Notes: generated by a model not told the origin, from the sequence alone. A stretch of 64,000 bases of DNA from Microbulbifer sp. MKSA007 (GCA_032615215.1 CP128433.1:124001-188000), one strand, 5' to 3'. Shown: positions 19,162 through 28,265, counted from the stretch's first letter. A program made the numbers and translations.

Positions 19162-20268
19162 GTGGCGCTGACCCGTCTTCTCTTGTCTAATTTTCGAAAT
19201 ATCTGCTCTGCCGATCTCAAACTGGGTCCTGGCGTTAATGTGTTTTGTGGTGCGAATGGCAGTGGTAAGACTTCACTGCTAGAGGCGGTACATATGCTGG
19301 CAACCGGTCGTTCCTTTCGCTCTCGTCAGCATAAGTCAGTTATTCAGCATGATACTGGTGGGCTTACAGTTTTTGCCCAGCTCGATACAGGTTTTAACTT
19401 GGGGGTAGAGCGCCTCGCCGATGGCTCGGGCAGAATCAAGGTTAACCAGGCTCCTGCTGAATCCAGCTCACAGCTTGCTAGTTGCCTGCCACTTCAATTG
19501 ATAAACAGTGAAAGTTTTTCCGCACTTGATGGTGGCCCCGGCGTTCGACGCCGGTTGCTGGATTGGACAGTGTTCCACGTGGAACATTTATTTGCCCAGG
19601 AGTGGAAAAATTATCAAATCGCATTGCGGCAGCGAAATGCTCTCCTGCGTCGTGGTAAAATCGATGAGGCCAGCATCGGCGTATGGGAAGAGCAGTTGGC
19701 CCTTAGTGGCGAGCGTGTAAACGATCTGCGATTAGCTCAGTTTTCTCAATTGCAGTCTGCCGTTTCACAACTGCTTGGTGAGTTACCACAGAGCCTATTG
19801 AGCCGTGTCGATATGAGTTACCGTCGCGGTTGGCGTAAAGAAGTTGACCTGCGTGGCGCTCTATCTGAATCACGGGAATCAGATGTTTCACAGGGGCATA
19901 CGCGTATTGGTCCCCATAGGGCGGATATTCGTTTTAGCGTAGCCGGTGAGTCGGCTCACAATATCCTATCTCGCGGCCAACAGAAGATGTTGGTGTGTGC
20001 AATGCGCACTGCCATGGCGGAGGTAGTCTGTAGGCTGGGGGATATGCCAGTATTCCTGGTAGATGACTTGCCGGCAGAGCTGGATGACAGTAACCAACAG
20101 ATTTTTGCGCATTGGGTTGGGCGTTGTGCCAGCCAGGTGCTTGTAACCGGAATTGAGGAGGGCACTACAAGTCGCCCCTGGCGGCAACTAGATGCCCCTT
20201 GGAATTGCCCGAAAGTGTTCCACGTGGAACATGGGAAGATCAGTGCCGAAGCTTCGGCCGCACAATAA
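19162..20268 (+). CDS. recF: DNA replication and repair protein RecF
   Basis: SMC-like ATPase that loads RecA at gaps together with RecO and RecR. The GTG at 19162 (MALTRLLLSNFRN) is preferred over the in-frame GTG at 19156, because GGAGG at 19152–19156 then has a 5-nt spacer. It gives 368 residues. Walker A GANGSGKT is at residues 30–37, and the ABC-type signature is LSRGQQKMLV near residue 273, followed by the Walker B VFLVDDLPAELD. Two 16-bp parS palindromes lie within the coding sequence, each encoding VFHVEH. The second falls in a C-terminal tail. Confidence 0.96.
   Translation: MALTRLLLSNFRNICSADLKLGPGVNVFCGANGSGKTSLLEAVHMLATGRSFRSRQHKSVIQHDTGGLTVFAQLDTGFNLGVERLADGSGRIKVNQAPAESSSQLASCLPLQLINSESFSALDGGPGVRRRLLDWTVFHVEHLFAQEWKNYQIALRQRNALLRRGKIDEASIGVWEEQLALSGERVNDLRLAQFSQLQSAVSQLLGELPQSLLSRVDMSYRRGWRKEVDLRGALSESRESDVSQGHTRIGPHRADIRFSVAGESAHNILSRGQQKMLVCAMRTAMAEVVCRLGDMPVFLVDDLPAELDDSNQQIFAHWVGRCASQVLVTGIEEGTTSRPWRQLDAPWNCPKVFHVEHGKISAEASAAQ
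19571..19586. promoter_or_regulatory. parS site 1 (ParB binding palindrome)
   Basis: TGTTCCACGTGGAACA, a perfect 16-bp palindrome matching the chromosomal parS consensus, located inside recF codons. It encodes VFHVEH in a position where RecF proteins of this group usually have a similar sequence. Confidence 0.93.
20216..20231. promoter_or_regulatory. parS site 2 (ParB binding palindrome)
   Basis: Second identical TGTTCCACGTGGAACA palindrome, 645 bp from the first, in the 3' end of recF and 56 bp before gyrB. It again encodes VFHVEH. Together the sites would load ParB next to the candidate oriC. Confidence 0.93.
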
Positions 20269-20286
20269 GTTTAATGGAGCGAATAA

Positions 20287-22707
20287 ATGTCAGAGCAGCA
20301 AAGCTATGACTCAAGCAGTATCAAGGTATTAAAAGGCCTGGATGCGGTGCGCAAGCGCCCCGGAATGTATATTGGTGATACCGACGATGGCACCGGTCTG
20401 CACCACATGGTATTCGAGGTGGTCGACAACTCCATCGATGAAGCGCTGGCCGGCCACTGTGATGAGATCCGTGTAACCATCCACCCGGATGAGTCCATTT
20501 CCGTCTCGGACAATGGCCGTGGTATCCCAACAGAGATTCACCCGGAAGAGGGGGTCTCTGCAGCAGAAGTGATTATGACCGTCCTTCACGCGGGTGGTAA
20601 ATTTGATGACAACACCTACAAGGTCTCCGGCGGTCTGCACGGGGTAGGGGTATCGGTGGTAAATGCTCTGTCCAAGGAGCTGAAGCTGATTATCCGTCGC
20701 GGTGACAAGATCCACGAGCAGATCTACCACCACGGTGTGCCCCAGGCACCCCTGGAAGTCGTGGGTGACAGCGATACCACCGGCACCACGGTGCACTTCA
20801 AACCCTCAGAGGACACCTTCAGCAATATCGAATTCCATTTCGACGTGCTGGCCAAGCGCCTGCGCGAGCTGTCCTTCTTGAACTCCGGTGTGCGTATTGT
20901 CTTGAAGGACGAGCGCAGTGGTAAAGAAGAGGTCTATGAATACGAAGGTGGTTTGAGTGCCTTTGTGGAGTTCCTCAACCAGAACAAAACCCCGATTAAC
21001 AAGGTTCTGCACTTCCAGAGCCAGCGTGAAGACGGCATTGCAGTAGAGGTGGCATTACAGTGGAACGATAGCTTCCAGGAAAGCATCTTCTGCTACACCA
21101 ACAATATTCCCCAACGCGACGGCGGTACCCACCTGGCGGGCTTTCGTGCAGCCCTGACCCGTGGCCTGAACAGCTATATCGAGCGGGAAGGCCTGGGCAA
21201 GAAAGACAAGGTGAACACCACTGGCGATGACGCCAGGGAAGGTCTCACCGCGATTATCTCTGTGAAGGTCCCGGACCCGAAATTCTCCTCCCAGACCAAG
21301 GACAAGCTGGTTTCATCCGAAGTGAAACCCGCAGTAGAGCAGGAGATGGGCCACCACTTCACAGACTACCTGATGGAGAACCCACAGGAAGCCAAATCTG
21401 TCGTCACCAAGATGATCGATGCGGCCAAAGCCCGTGAGGCGGCCCGCAAGGCCCGCGAAATGACTCGCCGCAAGGGAGCGCTGGATATTGCCGGCCTGCC
21501 CGGAAAACTGGCAGATTGCCAGCAAAAAGACCCGGCACTATCTGAAATTTACCTGGTGGAGGGTGACTCCGCCGGTGGTTCTGCCAAGCAGGGCCGCGAT
21601 CGCCGCACCCAGGCGATCCTGCCGCTGAAGGGTAAGATCCTCAATGTGGAAAAAGCGCGCTTCGACAAGATGCTCTCAAGTGCCGAAGTGGGTACCCTGA
21701 TTACCGCACTGGGCTGTGGCATCGGCAAGAGCGAGTTTAACCCGGACAAGCTGCGTTACCACAGTATCATCATCATGACCGATGCTGACGTAGATGGAGC
21801 CCATATTCGCACCCTGTTGCTCACCTTCTTCTTCCGTCAGATGCCTGAGCTGATCGAGCGGGGTCACATCTACATCGCCCAGCCGCCGCTGTACAAGATC
21901 TCCAAGGGCAAACAGGAACAGTACCTGAAGGATGAGGGCGCTCTAACCCAGTTCCTCACCAACGCCGCCCTGGAAGGCGCCACGCTGTTTGTGAACCCGG
22001 ACGCCCCAGGGCTTTCTGGTGCCTCCCTGGAGAGCCTGGTAGGCGAATACCGCAGCGTACTGGCGACAATCGACCGCCTGTCGCGTCTGTACCCCGAGGA
22101 AGTGCTGCGCAGCATGATCTACCTGCCCAGCTTGTCTCAGGAAGACCTGCAGTCCCAGGAGAAAGTTGCAGCTTGGAGTGAGAAGCTCCAGGAGAAACTC
22201 GGTGACGAAGAAAGTGGTGGAACCCGTCGTCACGAAGTGACGGTTCAGGAGAACACCGAGCGCGGCCTATTCCTGCCCCATATCCATATCGTGGCTCACG
22301 GTGTTGGCAGTGACTACCTGATTAACCACGAGTTTTTCGATTCCGCTGAGTACGCGTCTATCTGCGCTCTGGGTGAGAAGATGGTGGGTCTGTTGGAAGA
22401 GGGTGCCTTTATCCAGCGCGGCGAGAAGCAGCACCCTGTTGGCAGCTTCCCTGAAGTGATGGACTGGCTGATGGGCGAGAGCCGCAGAGGCTACGGTATC
22501 CAGCGCTATAAAGGTCTGGGAGAAATGAACCCGGAGCAGCTTTGGGAAACCACCATGGACCCGGAGAGTCGCCGTATGCTGCAGGTAACCGTTGAAGATG
22601 CCATTGCCGCGGACCAGATCTTTACAACTCTGATGGGTGATCAGGTAGAGCCACGCCGTGACTTTATCGAGACCAACGCCTTGGCAGTAGAAAACCTCGA
22701 CGTCTAA
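20287..22707 (+). CDS. gyrB: DNA gyrase subunit B
   Basis: ATPase subunit of gyrase, which introduces negative supercoils. At 806 residues it has the Gram-negative length. Visible are the GHKL ATPase region (EVVDNSIDEALAGHCD, DNGRGIP, GGLHGVGVSVVNALS), the TOPRIM region (YLVEGDSAGGSAKQGRDR, TDADVDGAHIRTLLLTFF) and the C-terminal QRYKGLGEMNPEQLWETTMDP segment. It begins 18 bp after recF, so the two are likely cotranscribed, and it ends at a strong terminator. This is the last core gene before the accessory block. Confidence 0.98.
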   Translation: MSEQQSYDSSSIKVLKGLDAVRKRPGMYIGDTDDGTGLHHMVFEVVDNSIDEALAGHCDEIRVTIHPDESISVSDNGRGIPTEIHPEEGVSAAEVIMTVLHAGGKFDDNTYKVSGGLHGVGVSVVNALSKELKLIIRRGDKIHEQIYHHGVPQAPLEVVGDSDTTGTTVHFKPSEDTFSNIEFHFDVLAKRLRELSFLNSGVRIVLKDERSGKEEVYEYEGGLSAFVEFLNQNKTPINKVLHFQSQREDGIAVEVALQWNDSFQESIFCYTNNIPQRDGGTHLAGFRAALTRGLNSYIEREGLGKKDKVNTTGDDAREGLTAIISVKVPDPKFSSQTKDKLVSSEVKPAVEQEMGHHFTDYLMENPQEAKSVVTKMIDAAKAREAARKAREMTRRKGALDIAGLPGKLADCQQKDPALSEIYLVEGDSAGGSAKQGRDRRTQAILPLKGKILNVEKARFDKMLSSAEVGTLITALGCGIGKSEFNPDKLRYHSIIIMTDADVDGAHIRTLLLTFFFRQMPELIERGHIYIAQPPLYKISKGKQEQYLKDEGALTQFLTNAALEGATLFVNPDAPGLSGASLESLVGEYRSVLATIDRLSRLYPEEVLRSMIYLPSLSQEDLQSQEKVAAWSEKLQEKLGDEESGGTRRHEVTVQENTERGLFLPHIHIVAHGVGSDYLINHEFFDSAEYASICALGEKMVGLLEEGAFIQRGEKQHPVGSFPEVMDWLMGESRRGYGIQRYKGLGEMNPEQLWETTMDPESRRMLQVTVEDAIAADQIFTTLMGDQVEPRRDFIETNALAVENLDV

Positions 22708-22727
22708 TTGCCATTTTTCTGAAAATC

Positions 22728-22770
22728 CCACAGTAATTCCCCAAAAGGGGAATTACTGTGGATATTTTTT
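22728..22770 (+). terminator. strong Rho-independent terminator after gyrB
   Basis: A perfect 15-bp inverted repeat (CCACAGTAATTCCCC and its complement) with an AAAA loop, followed by ATATTTTTT, 20 bp beyond the gyrB stop. Confidence 0.92.
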
Positions 22771-23018
22771 CCGCTTAAAAATAACTTGCGACAAATTCGG
22801 TCTTTTTTCCCCCTATCAAAAGCGTCACGCCGATTGGGCACCTACCCTTCCTTTAAAGCTTAAAATTACTGACAAACCATTAAAGTAAACAGTAAAATTT
22901 TTAGTAAATTCTGGCCAAGCAATAATTTTGTTGTATTTTTAAAAAGAAAAAAATTTTAGGTAACCTTTCTACTTATCTATTTCTACGAAAAAATAAAACT
23001 AAACGGACCATAAGGCTT

Positions 23019-24800
23019 ATGGGGAACCTAATCTCTTCTATTCTCGGCGATGCTCGTCGTTTGATAGTTACTAGTGGTGTGATTGCACTGGCTTTATACG
23101 GTTGCACAAGCACGCAGAAATTAGTGAATTCCGAATGGTATGAGATCGAAACCGAGCATTTTCGGATCGTTACCAATGACAACCCCAAGCAAGTTGAAAA
23201 GCTGGCAATAGACTTGGAACGATTTCGAATTTTCGCAAAACGATACATCAGGTATTCAGCAGATCAACAAAAGTTGACGATATACGCCCTGGATGATCGG
23301 CTCAGCTTTAAAGGAGTCAGCGGTAGTGAGTCGTCTAGAACTGTCATTGGACAATTCCATAATACTGCGTATGGGAGTTTTGCATTATTAAACCTAAACG
23401 GAAATCGCGTCCTTCCTGACAACCCGGCTCGCCAGACGTTGTTTCATGAATATACGCATTTTTTGACCTACAGCGGAAGCCAGCACCTCTACCCCTACTG
23501 GTTTAGTGAAGGTATTGCTGAAGTGTTTTCCACGGTAGATTTTGAGGAAAATAAAAAGTACAGCTTCGGAAAAATACCTGTTGATCGAGCGATTAGTCTT
23601 ACTCGAGCGAGAGAGTTACCACTGGATAAGCTGCTTTCAGCCACTCCTGGTTCGCTGAATTCAAGGGATACCGAGGCACTTTATGCCAGTGGATGGATGT
23701 TAGCTCACTGGATGATTTTCGATAAAGGTAGAAATAAAGCCTTAAATAACTATTTGGAGGCTTTCAACGCCGGCGATGATCCAATTGCGGGCCTACCTGA
23801 AGCTCTGGGAATGACTTTTGACGAGCTCAATGAGCAGTATAAGAAATTGCCGAAAAGTCATTTCAATTATTATGAGGGAGAATTTTCCGATAATGGTATC
23901 GTTAAGTCCCCCACCGTTAACCTGATGGAAAGTAGTACCGCAGTCGCAGAACTGGCCTACTTTATGGCAATTTCAGAGCAGGGATCCGAAGCACTAGAGA
24001 GATATATTGCCTATGCAGATAAAAAGCAGGCTTCTAGCCCATCGTTAAAGTCCGCACTGGCCATTGCCTTGACAGGTGAAGAAAACTATTCCCGCGCTGA
24101 GGAAGTCTTGAACTCTATTCCGGCGCAGTACCAGGGAGAAACCTGGTATCTTGAAGCCCAGGCAAAAAATGATTTATCGGCAGCCTTGGCGGAGGAGGGA
24201 CACCCCAGTCCCAGAAACATGAAACGTATCCGGGATAAATATGTTCAATTGGTAAATGCCAATGGGGAAGTACCGGCGTACTGGCATGAACTGGCGATCA
24301 CAATGCAAGTTTTGGGGTATCCCCGCCAGAAGTATACGGAAATGTTGGAGCAGGCGTATCTACGCGCACCGAGAGAAACAGGAATTGCTTGGTGGTATGT
24401 GCTGGAGCTTTACCTGGACCGAGATAAAGATCTTTTCGCAAAAGTCTCCCAACCGCTATTCATGCAAATTGCAGAAGAGGGCTCGCGGGCACAGTTGCAG
24501 TCGATGCTGGATGAGTTGGAGGAGGAAGAGGGATTGGAGTTCGAGCCTGAGATCAGTGGTTTGGGCCAACTAATGTCAACTTACAGGAAGTACTCAGGAA
24601 ACAAGGCCCTGGCAATGGCTGTGGACTATCGTGGCGCATTTGTGGCCGGTTTTAACGAAGATGGTGGAAGCACCCAAGCTGAGGCGAGTCAAAGTGCTCT
24701 TCAGGCCTGTGAGGAACAGCGAAAGCAGTACCAGATAAGGGATCGCTGTGAACTCTACGCGGAAGGTGAAGTATTGGTGAATTCAACTACGAGGATGTAA
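23019..24800 (+). CDS. lipoprotein with gluzincin-type metallopeptidase domain and TPR-like C-terminal half
   Basis: Predicted cell-envelope lipoprotein of 593 residues. The N-terminus has a hydrophobic stretch ending in LYGC (cysteine 29), a usable lipobox, although the region before it is longer than usual. The zinc-binding motif HEYTH is at residues 143–147 and SEGIAE at about 163–168 could supply the third ligand, as in peptidase-MA-like (DUF1570-type) proteins. The region after about residue 300 is helical with repeated tetratricopeptide-like spacing (ALERYIAYADKKQ, SRAEEVLNSIPAQYQ, WHELAITMQVLGYPRQ, MLEQAYLRAPRETG). The gene stands alone, preceded by a 248-bp AT-rich leader. The substrate is unknown. 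Confidence 0.75.
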   Translation: MGNLISSILGDARRLIVTSGVIALALYGCTSTQKLVNSEWYEIETEHFRIVTNDNPKQVEKLAIDLERFRIFAKRYIRYSADQQKLTIYALDDRLSFKGVSGSESSRTVIGQFHNTAYGSFALLNLNGNRVLPDNPARQTLFHEYTHFLTYSGSQHLYPYWFSEGIAEVFSTVDFEENKKYSFGKIPVDRAISLTRARELPLDKLLSATPGSLNSRDTEALYASGWMLAHWMIFDKGRNKALNNYLEAFNAGDDPIAGLPEALGMTFDELNEQYKKLPKSHFNYYEGEFSDNGIVKSPTVNLMESSTAVAELAYFMAISEQGSEALERYIAYADKKQASSPSLKSALAIALTGEENYSRAEEVLNSIPAQYQGETWYLEAQAKNDLSAALAEEGHPSPRNMKRIRDKYVQLVNANGEVPAYWHELAITMQVLGYPRQKYTEMLEQAYLRAPRETGIAWWYVLELYLDRDKDLFAKVSQPLFMQIAEEGSRAQLQSMLDELEEEEGLEFEPEISGLGQLMSTYRKYSGNKALAMAVDYRGAFVAGFNEDGGSTQAEASQSALQACEEQRKQYQIRDRCELYAEGEVLVNSTTRM

Positions 24801-25051
24801 TTATCCAGTGGGCGTTAGGTAAGGCGCAAAGTAGGCTGTAATAGAGCTTGCTTTGCGACAATATTAAGCTTGGTGATGAGAGTGGATGAGCCGATTACCC
24901 CATTACCAAGTATCCACTCTGACAATCAGCTCCCAGAAAATTGGGTATTGGTCGGCAAAAATTATGGCCAAAAAGCGTGTAAATCAGTATTGAGTTATCA
25001 CTAAAGTCACAATACATCCCATCACTTTTAGAATAATATCAGTCGATGCAG
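24801..25051. other. intergenic region between two convergent genes
   Basis: About 250 bp between the stops of the metallopeptidase lipoprotein gene and the LysR gene. No clear terminator stem, tRNA or coding sequence was seen. Confidence 0.4.
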
Positions 25052-25946
25052 TTAAGCCTTGCCTATTAACTTATCATTCAGGCGGCTAAACAACTTCACG
25101 ATAAATTCCCTAAAAACCTTAAAACGCATAACATTGCGGTGCTCTGGGTTGGAGACTAGCCACAGTTCATGCAGGCTGGATGGAGCTGCCCCAGGGACCC
25201 GGATGACTCCTTCAGCACCATCTGCAAGAAAGCAGGGCAGCCTGGCCAGCCCCAGTCCACTCTTAACTGCCTCTAGCTGTATCAAGCCATGATTAATCTG
25301 GTGCTGATAAGGCATCTGCGGATAGGGCGTGTCTTTGGCCCAATTCAATGTGGCGTCATCGCCACTCCAGCCGAGCCAGTGGCCATCGTCAGGTACAGAT
25401 TTCTCGATATACCTCGGAGAACCGTAACAGCAACTGGGTAGGTCGGCGAGCTTGCGAGCAACAAGTCGATCCGAAATATCGACGTCGCCTTTGGGGAGAA
25501 TACGAAGTGCTATGTCGGCTTGGTGACTTTCCAAATCGAGAACGTGGCTAGTAACCAGTAGCTGTATGTTGATCTCTGGATACGTACGTGAGAAGTCATT
25601 TAGGTAGGGGATAATTAAGTGCGATGCGACTACATCCGGCATAGTGATGCGAACTTCCCCGGACAGCTGGTTACTCCCCCTGTAAATGCTTCTGCGCGGC
25701 ATTTAGATACTGCTCTGCCGATTGGGCGTAGTCGAGCATCGCCTTGCCATCCTCCGTCAGCTGATAGCCTTTGGAGCTGCGATAAAACAGCTTGGCCTGG
25801 AGTTTTTCCTCCAGGGCATCAATACGGCGAGAAACTGTGGAATGGCTGACTTTAAAGTCGTCAGCAACGCTGCGAGCGCTCTTACTCCTGGCTACCGCGA
25901 TAAAGAACTGGATATCTCCCCAATCGATGGACTCTTTATGCAACAC
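25052..25946 (-). pseudogene. LysR-family transcriptional regulator, frameshifted
   Basis: The first 90 codons (from 25946) encode a LysR winged-helix DNA-binding domain: WGDIQFFIAVARSKSARSVADDF, HSTVSRRIDALEEKL. They end at HLQGE and a stop. The substrate-binding domain continues in another frame from SNQLSGEVRITMPDVVASHLIIPYL to 25052. The junction is a 5-C run at 25676–25680 (G on the coding strand). Removing one G gives HLQGSNQLSGEVRI and a 297-residue protein of normal length; adding two would also restore the frame. The gene is transcribed divergently from the SRPBCC gene 93 bp away, which is the usual layout for a LysR regulator and its target. Sequencing error or genuine inactivation are both possible. 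Confidence 0.8.
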
Positions 25947-26039
25947 ATTGTCCTATTTTGCTGTATTCCGTTGCATATAGTGTCCAGTTAATCTGTCTCC
26001 CGTCAATAGCACTCCGTAGAGAAACCCAGGAGATCAGAG

Positions 26040-26546
26040 ATGAAAGAAGCCCAAGTAAACCGAGAAATCGCAATTAACCGCCCAATTGATGAGGTCTGGA
26101 AAGTCCTCGCCGTTGATTTTGATACAGCTTACGAGTGGATGACGTTAATCCCTCACTCCTTCGCTAAGGAGGGAAAACCTGTTGAAAATGCGAGTGTAGA
26201 AGGCCGGGTTTGTGTGCTGACAAATAAGGGACCGTCGGGTCTTGTCGCAGATGAAACTATTACAAGGTTTGATGAGAAAAACTATGAACTGGATGTCTCG
26301 GTTGAAACAAAAAATTCGCCACCGGGATTCCCCGTTAAAAAGAGTTTATCTCAATTTAAATTAAGCCCCTCTGTTGGTGGAGGCACAACAGTGAATTTCA
26401 CTGCAAATATGGAGTTAAATGCTTTAGGAGGCGTGTTGAGTCCTGTGGTGAAGAAGATGACTGGCTCTCAATTTGAGCAAATGCTGAAGGACCTGAAAAT
26501 TTACATGGAAAAAGGAGGTCATCTTGCAAAAGGGGCAGTTGCCTAG
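26040..26546 (+). CDS. SRPBCC-family (polyketide cyclase/START-like) protein
   Basis: 168-residue protein with the features of the SRPBCC fold, which binds hydrophobic ligands: an N-terminal strand EVNREIAINRPIDEVWKVL-like segment, a long beta-rich middle (SPSVGGGTTVNFTANMEL) and a C-terminal helix (SQFEQMLKDLKIYMEKG). No signal peptide. The AGGAG-like GGAGATCAGAG just before the ATG at 26040 supports this start. It is divergent from the LysR gene and probably controlled by it. The ligand or reaction cannot be told. Confidence 0.75.
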   Translation: MKEAQVNREIAINRPIDEVWKVLAVDFDTAYEWMTLIPHSFAKEGKPVENASVEGRVCVLTNKGPSGLVADETITRFDEKNYELDVSVETKNSPPGFPVKKSLSQFKLSPSVGGGTTVNFTANMELNALGGVLSPVVKKMTGSQFEQMLKDLKIYMEKGGHLAKGAVA

Positions 26547-26570
26547 CCTATCGCATGATAAGTAATTTAA

Positions 26571-26617
26571 AGACTCTTCTGGATTTACGCGGAAGTAAAT
26601 AGAAGAGTCTCCTTTTT
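26571..26617 (+). terminator. terminator after the SRPBCC gene
   Basis: Perfect 10-bp stem AGACTCTTCT/AGAAGAGTCT enclosing an inner ATTTAC/GTAAAT stem, followed by CCTTTTTG. Confidence 0.8.
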
Positions 26618-26767
26618 GAAAAAATACAGCGAGTCGAGGCTCGCCTTTTGTAATAGATTTTATTATTCGGTAAATACGCAAAAAGTATTCACTTTATAAA
26701 CGGCTGGGATAGAAGGCCTTGTTAAAGAAATAGGCGAAGTACGCTAGTCCTCGCCGAGTATTCCACT

Positions 26768-27448
26768 CTATTTTTCCAACAGCAATCCGCACTCCCGGTG
26801 CTCCTCACCTTTAGTTGGATCAAAGTAAATATCGTTATCGGGGAGGTTATTCTCATAAACATACTCTTCCACATCGATTTCCTTGAGGTGGAACATCGGT
26901 GCCACTCGAATAGTACCGTGGTTGCCCTGGGTGAAAATATCCAGGTTTTTGCGATGCGAATTCTGATCGTGGCGGATACCGTTTAGCCATACATCCGGTT
27001 GCAATTCCTGCATAGCGCGGTTAAACGGCTCCAATTTAACGGTCCTGGAGAAGAAGTCATGTTCAGGGGTATCCAGCTGTGGGATTCCCCCGTATACAGC
27101 GTTGTAGTGGGCCGCGGACATCTTCGGTGAGTAGGTGCGCAGGTTCAAATCGAGAGATTTGACCACGTTTTCAATATGGCGATAGGTTTCCGGGGTGTTA
27201 TAGCCGTGATCCACCCAAATTACCGGGATATCCGGTTTGGCGCGCGTAACCAAGTGAAGAAAAGCTATCGCCAATGGGCGGAAATTAGTAAAAACCACCG
27301 GGTTCTGAGCGTGTTCCATGGTGAACTGCATAATTTCGCTTGGCTTGGCGCCAGCGAAACGAAGGTTCATGGACCCCAGATCCGCATCGTGATGAAAGGT
27401 GCGTTCTGGAATAGGCTGTAAAGTTTGGCTGGAAGCGTTGCGTCCCAT
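26768..27448 (-). CDS. phosphoadenylyl-sulfate reductase-like (CysH family) protein
   Basis: 226 residues resembling assimilatory PAPS reductases over most of their length: LHLVTRAKPDIPVIWVDHGYNTPETYRHIE, KLEPFNRAMQELQPDVWLNGIRHDQ and the C-terminal HRECGLLLEK, which keeps the catalytic ECG cysteine. No second cysteine pair is present, so an iron–sulfur (APS-type) enzyme is unlikely. The usual serine-rich PP-loop is replaced by VVFTNFRPLA, so substrate binding may differ; similar variants may exist in other marine gammaproteobacteria. No sulfite reductase or other cys gene lies nearby. Likely role: reduction of activated sulfate to sulfite with thioredoxin, moderately sure. Confidence 0.75.
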   Translation of the reverse strand: MGRNASSQTLQPIPERTFHHDADLGSMNLRFAGAKPSEIMQFTMEHAQNPVVFTNFRPLAIAFLHLVTRAKPDIPVIWVDHGYNTPETYRHIENVVKSLDLNLRTYSPKMSAAHYNAVYGGIPQLDTPEHDFFSRTVKLEPFNRAMQELQPDVWLNGIRHDQNSHRKNLDIFTQGNHGTIRVAPMFHLKEIDVEEYVYENNLPDNDIYFDPTKGEEHRECGLLLEK

Positions 27449-27587
27449 AAAAATTCAGCGCTCAGGAAAATTATGATGGGAGGCATGCTACCCGGTTCAA
27501 GAGTCGCGTAGAAACAATAAAAAGAAGTGATTCAATAAGCTTCAGTTATAAGGGAAAGTCTATTCAATGGGCATAGTGCGGCAAATT

Positions 27588-28034
27588 TTATCTTGCAGAT
27601 GCCTTGGGGCACTGCATGGAGATTGAATGCTGGCCATACTCCACGTGATAGCTGCGCTCCACCTCCACAAAACCATGCTTTTGTAGAAAGTATCGAGTGC
27701 GAAGATTTTCACGAAGTACTTCAGCCTTTAGTGGATAGCGTCGGTCACGAATTGCAGAAATGAGGTTAGTGCCGATTCCACAACCGGTAAATAAAGGACT
27801 GACACAGAGGTGGGTGACGGTACCGTCACTAAGAAGCGTGATAAAGGCTTCCGCGACAGCGTTGTTGCGATCGGTATAAACCAGGCATTGAGTGGCGTTA
27901 CGGCAGTCTTTACGAAATTGAGCTATACGGTCCACCCAAAACTGGCGGGGTATGGAGGGGTGGGAGTTCGCTGATGCATGTAGCCAAAGTTGCTCCAACC
28001 TGTCCAGCTCTTTGAGTTTTGCCTTTCTAATCAT
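27588..28034 (-). CDS. GNAT-family N-acetyltransferase
   Basis: 148 residues from the ATG at 28032–28034 (MIRKAKLKELDRLEQLWLHAS); a GTG two codons upstream is an alternative. The central strand and pyrophosphate-binding loop are THLCVSPLFTGCGIGTNLISAI, matching the GNAT Q/RxxGxG/A pattern with GCGIGTNL. The C-terminal YFLQKHGFVEVERSYHVEYGQ is typical of the fold. The acceptor substrate is unknown. It stands alone between the CysH-like gene and the TonB receptor. Confidence 0.8.
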   Translation of the reverse strand: MIRKAKLKELDRLEQLWLHASANSHPSIPRQFWVDRIAQFRKDCRNATQCLVYTDRNNAVAEAFITLLSDGTVTHLCVSPLFTGCGIGTNLISAIRDRRYPLKAEVLRENLRTRYFLQKHGFVEVERSYHVEYGQHSISMQCPKASAR

Positions 28035-28202
28035 GGGCACACCCGAAGCGGATACGTGAGCCCAATGCTAGTCAGATCGAAGAGTAGATCCTAGAAAACA
28101 TCTGCTTATAAGCAAAACCTTAAAGTTGCAGGCACCCCAGCGAAGTTCGTGACGCTAAACAACAAAAATAAGAGTGTAAATAAAGTGTAATGGGAATGTT
28201 AA

Positions 28203-28220
28203 AATACAATCATTCGTATT
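28203..28220. promoter_or_regulatory. possible Fur-like operator upstream of the TonB receptor
   Basis: AATACAATCATTCGTATT has inverted arms AATAC/GTATT and resembles a degenerate Fur box, 45 bp before the start of the receptor gene. The match is weak. Confidence 0.3.
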
Positions 28221-28265
28221 TATAAAAACAATGACTCAAGGTTACTAATAATCCTTGGAGGGTTC

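Noticed and set aside
27640..27656. Partial parS-like sequence CCACGTGATAGC near the GNAT gene
   Set aside because: Only the central CCACGTG is shared; the flanking arms do not match the parS palindrome.
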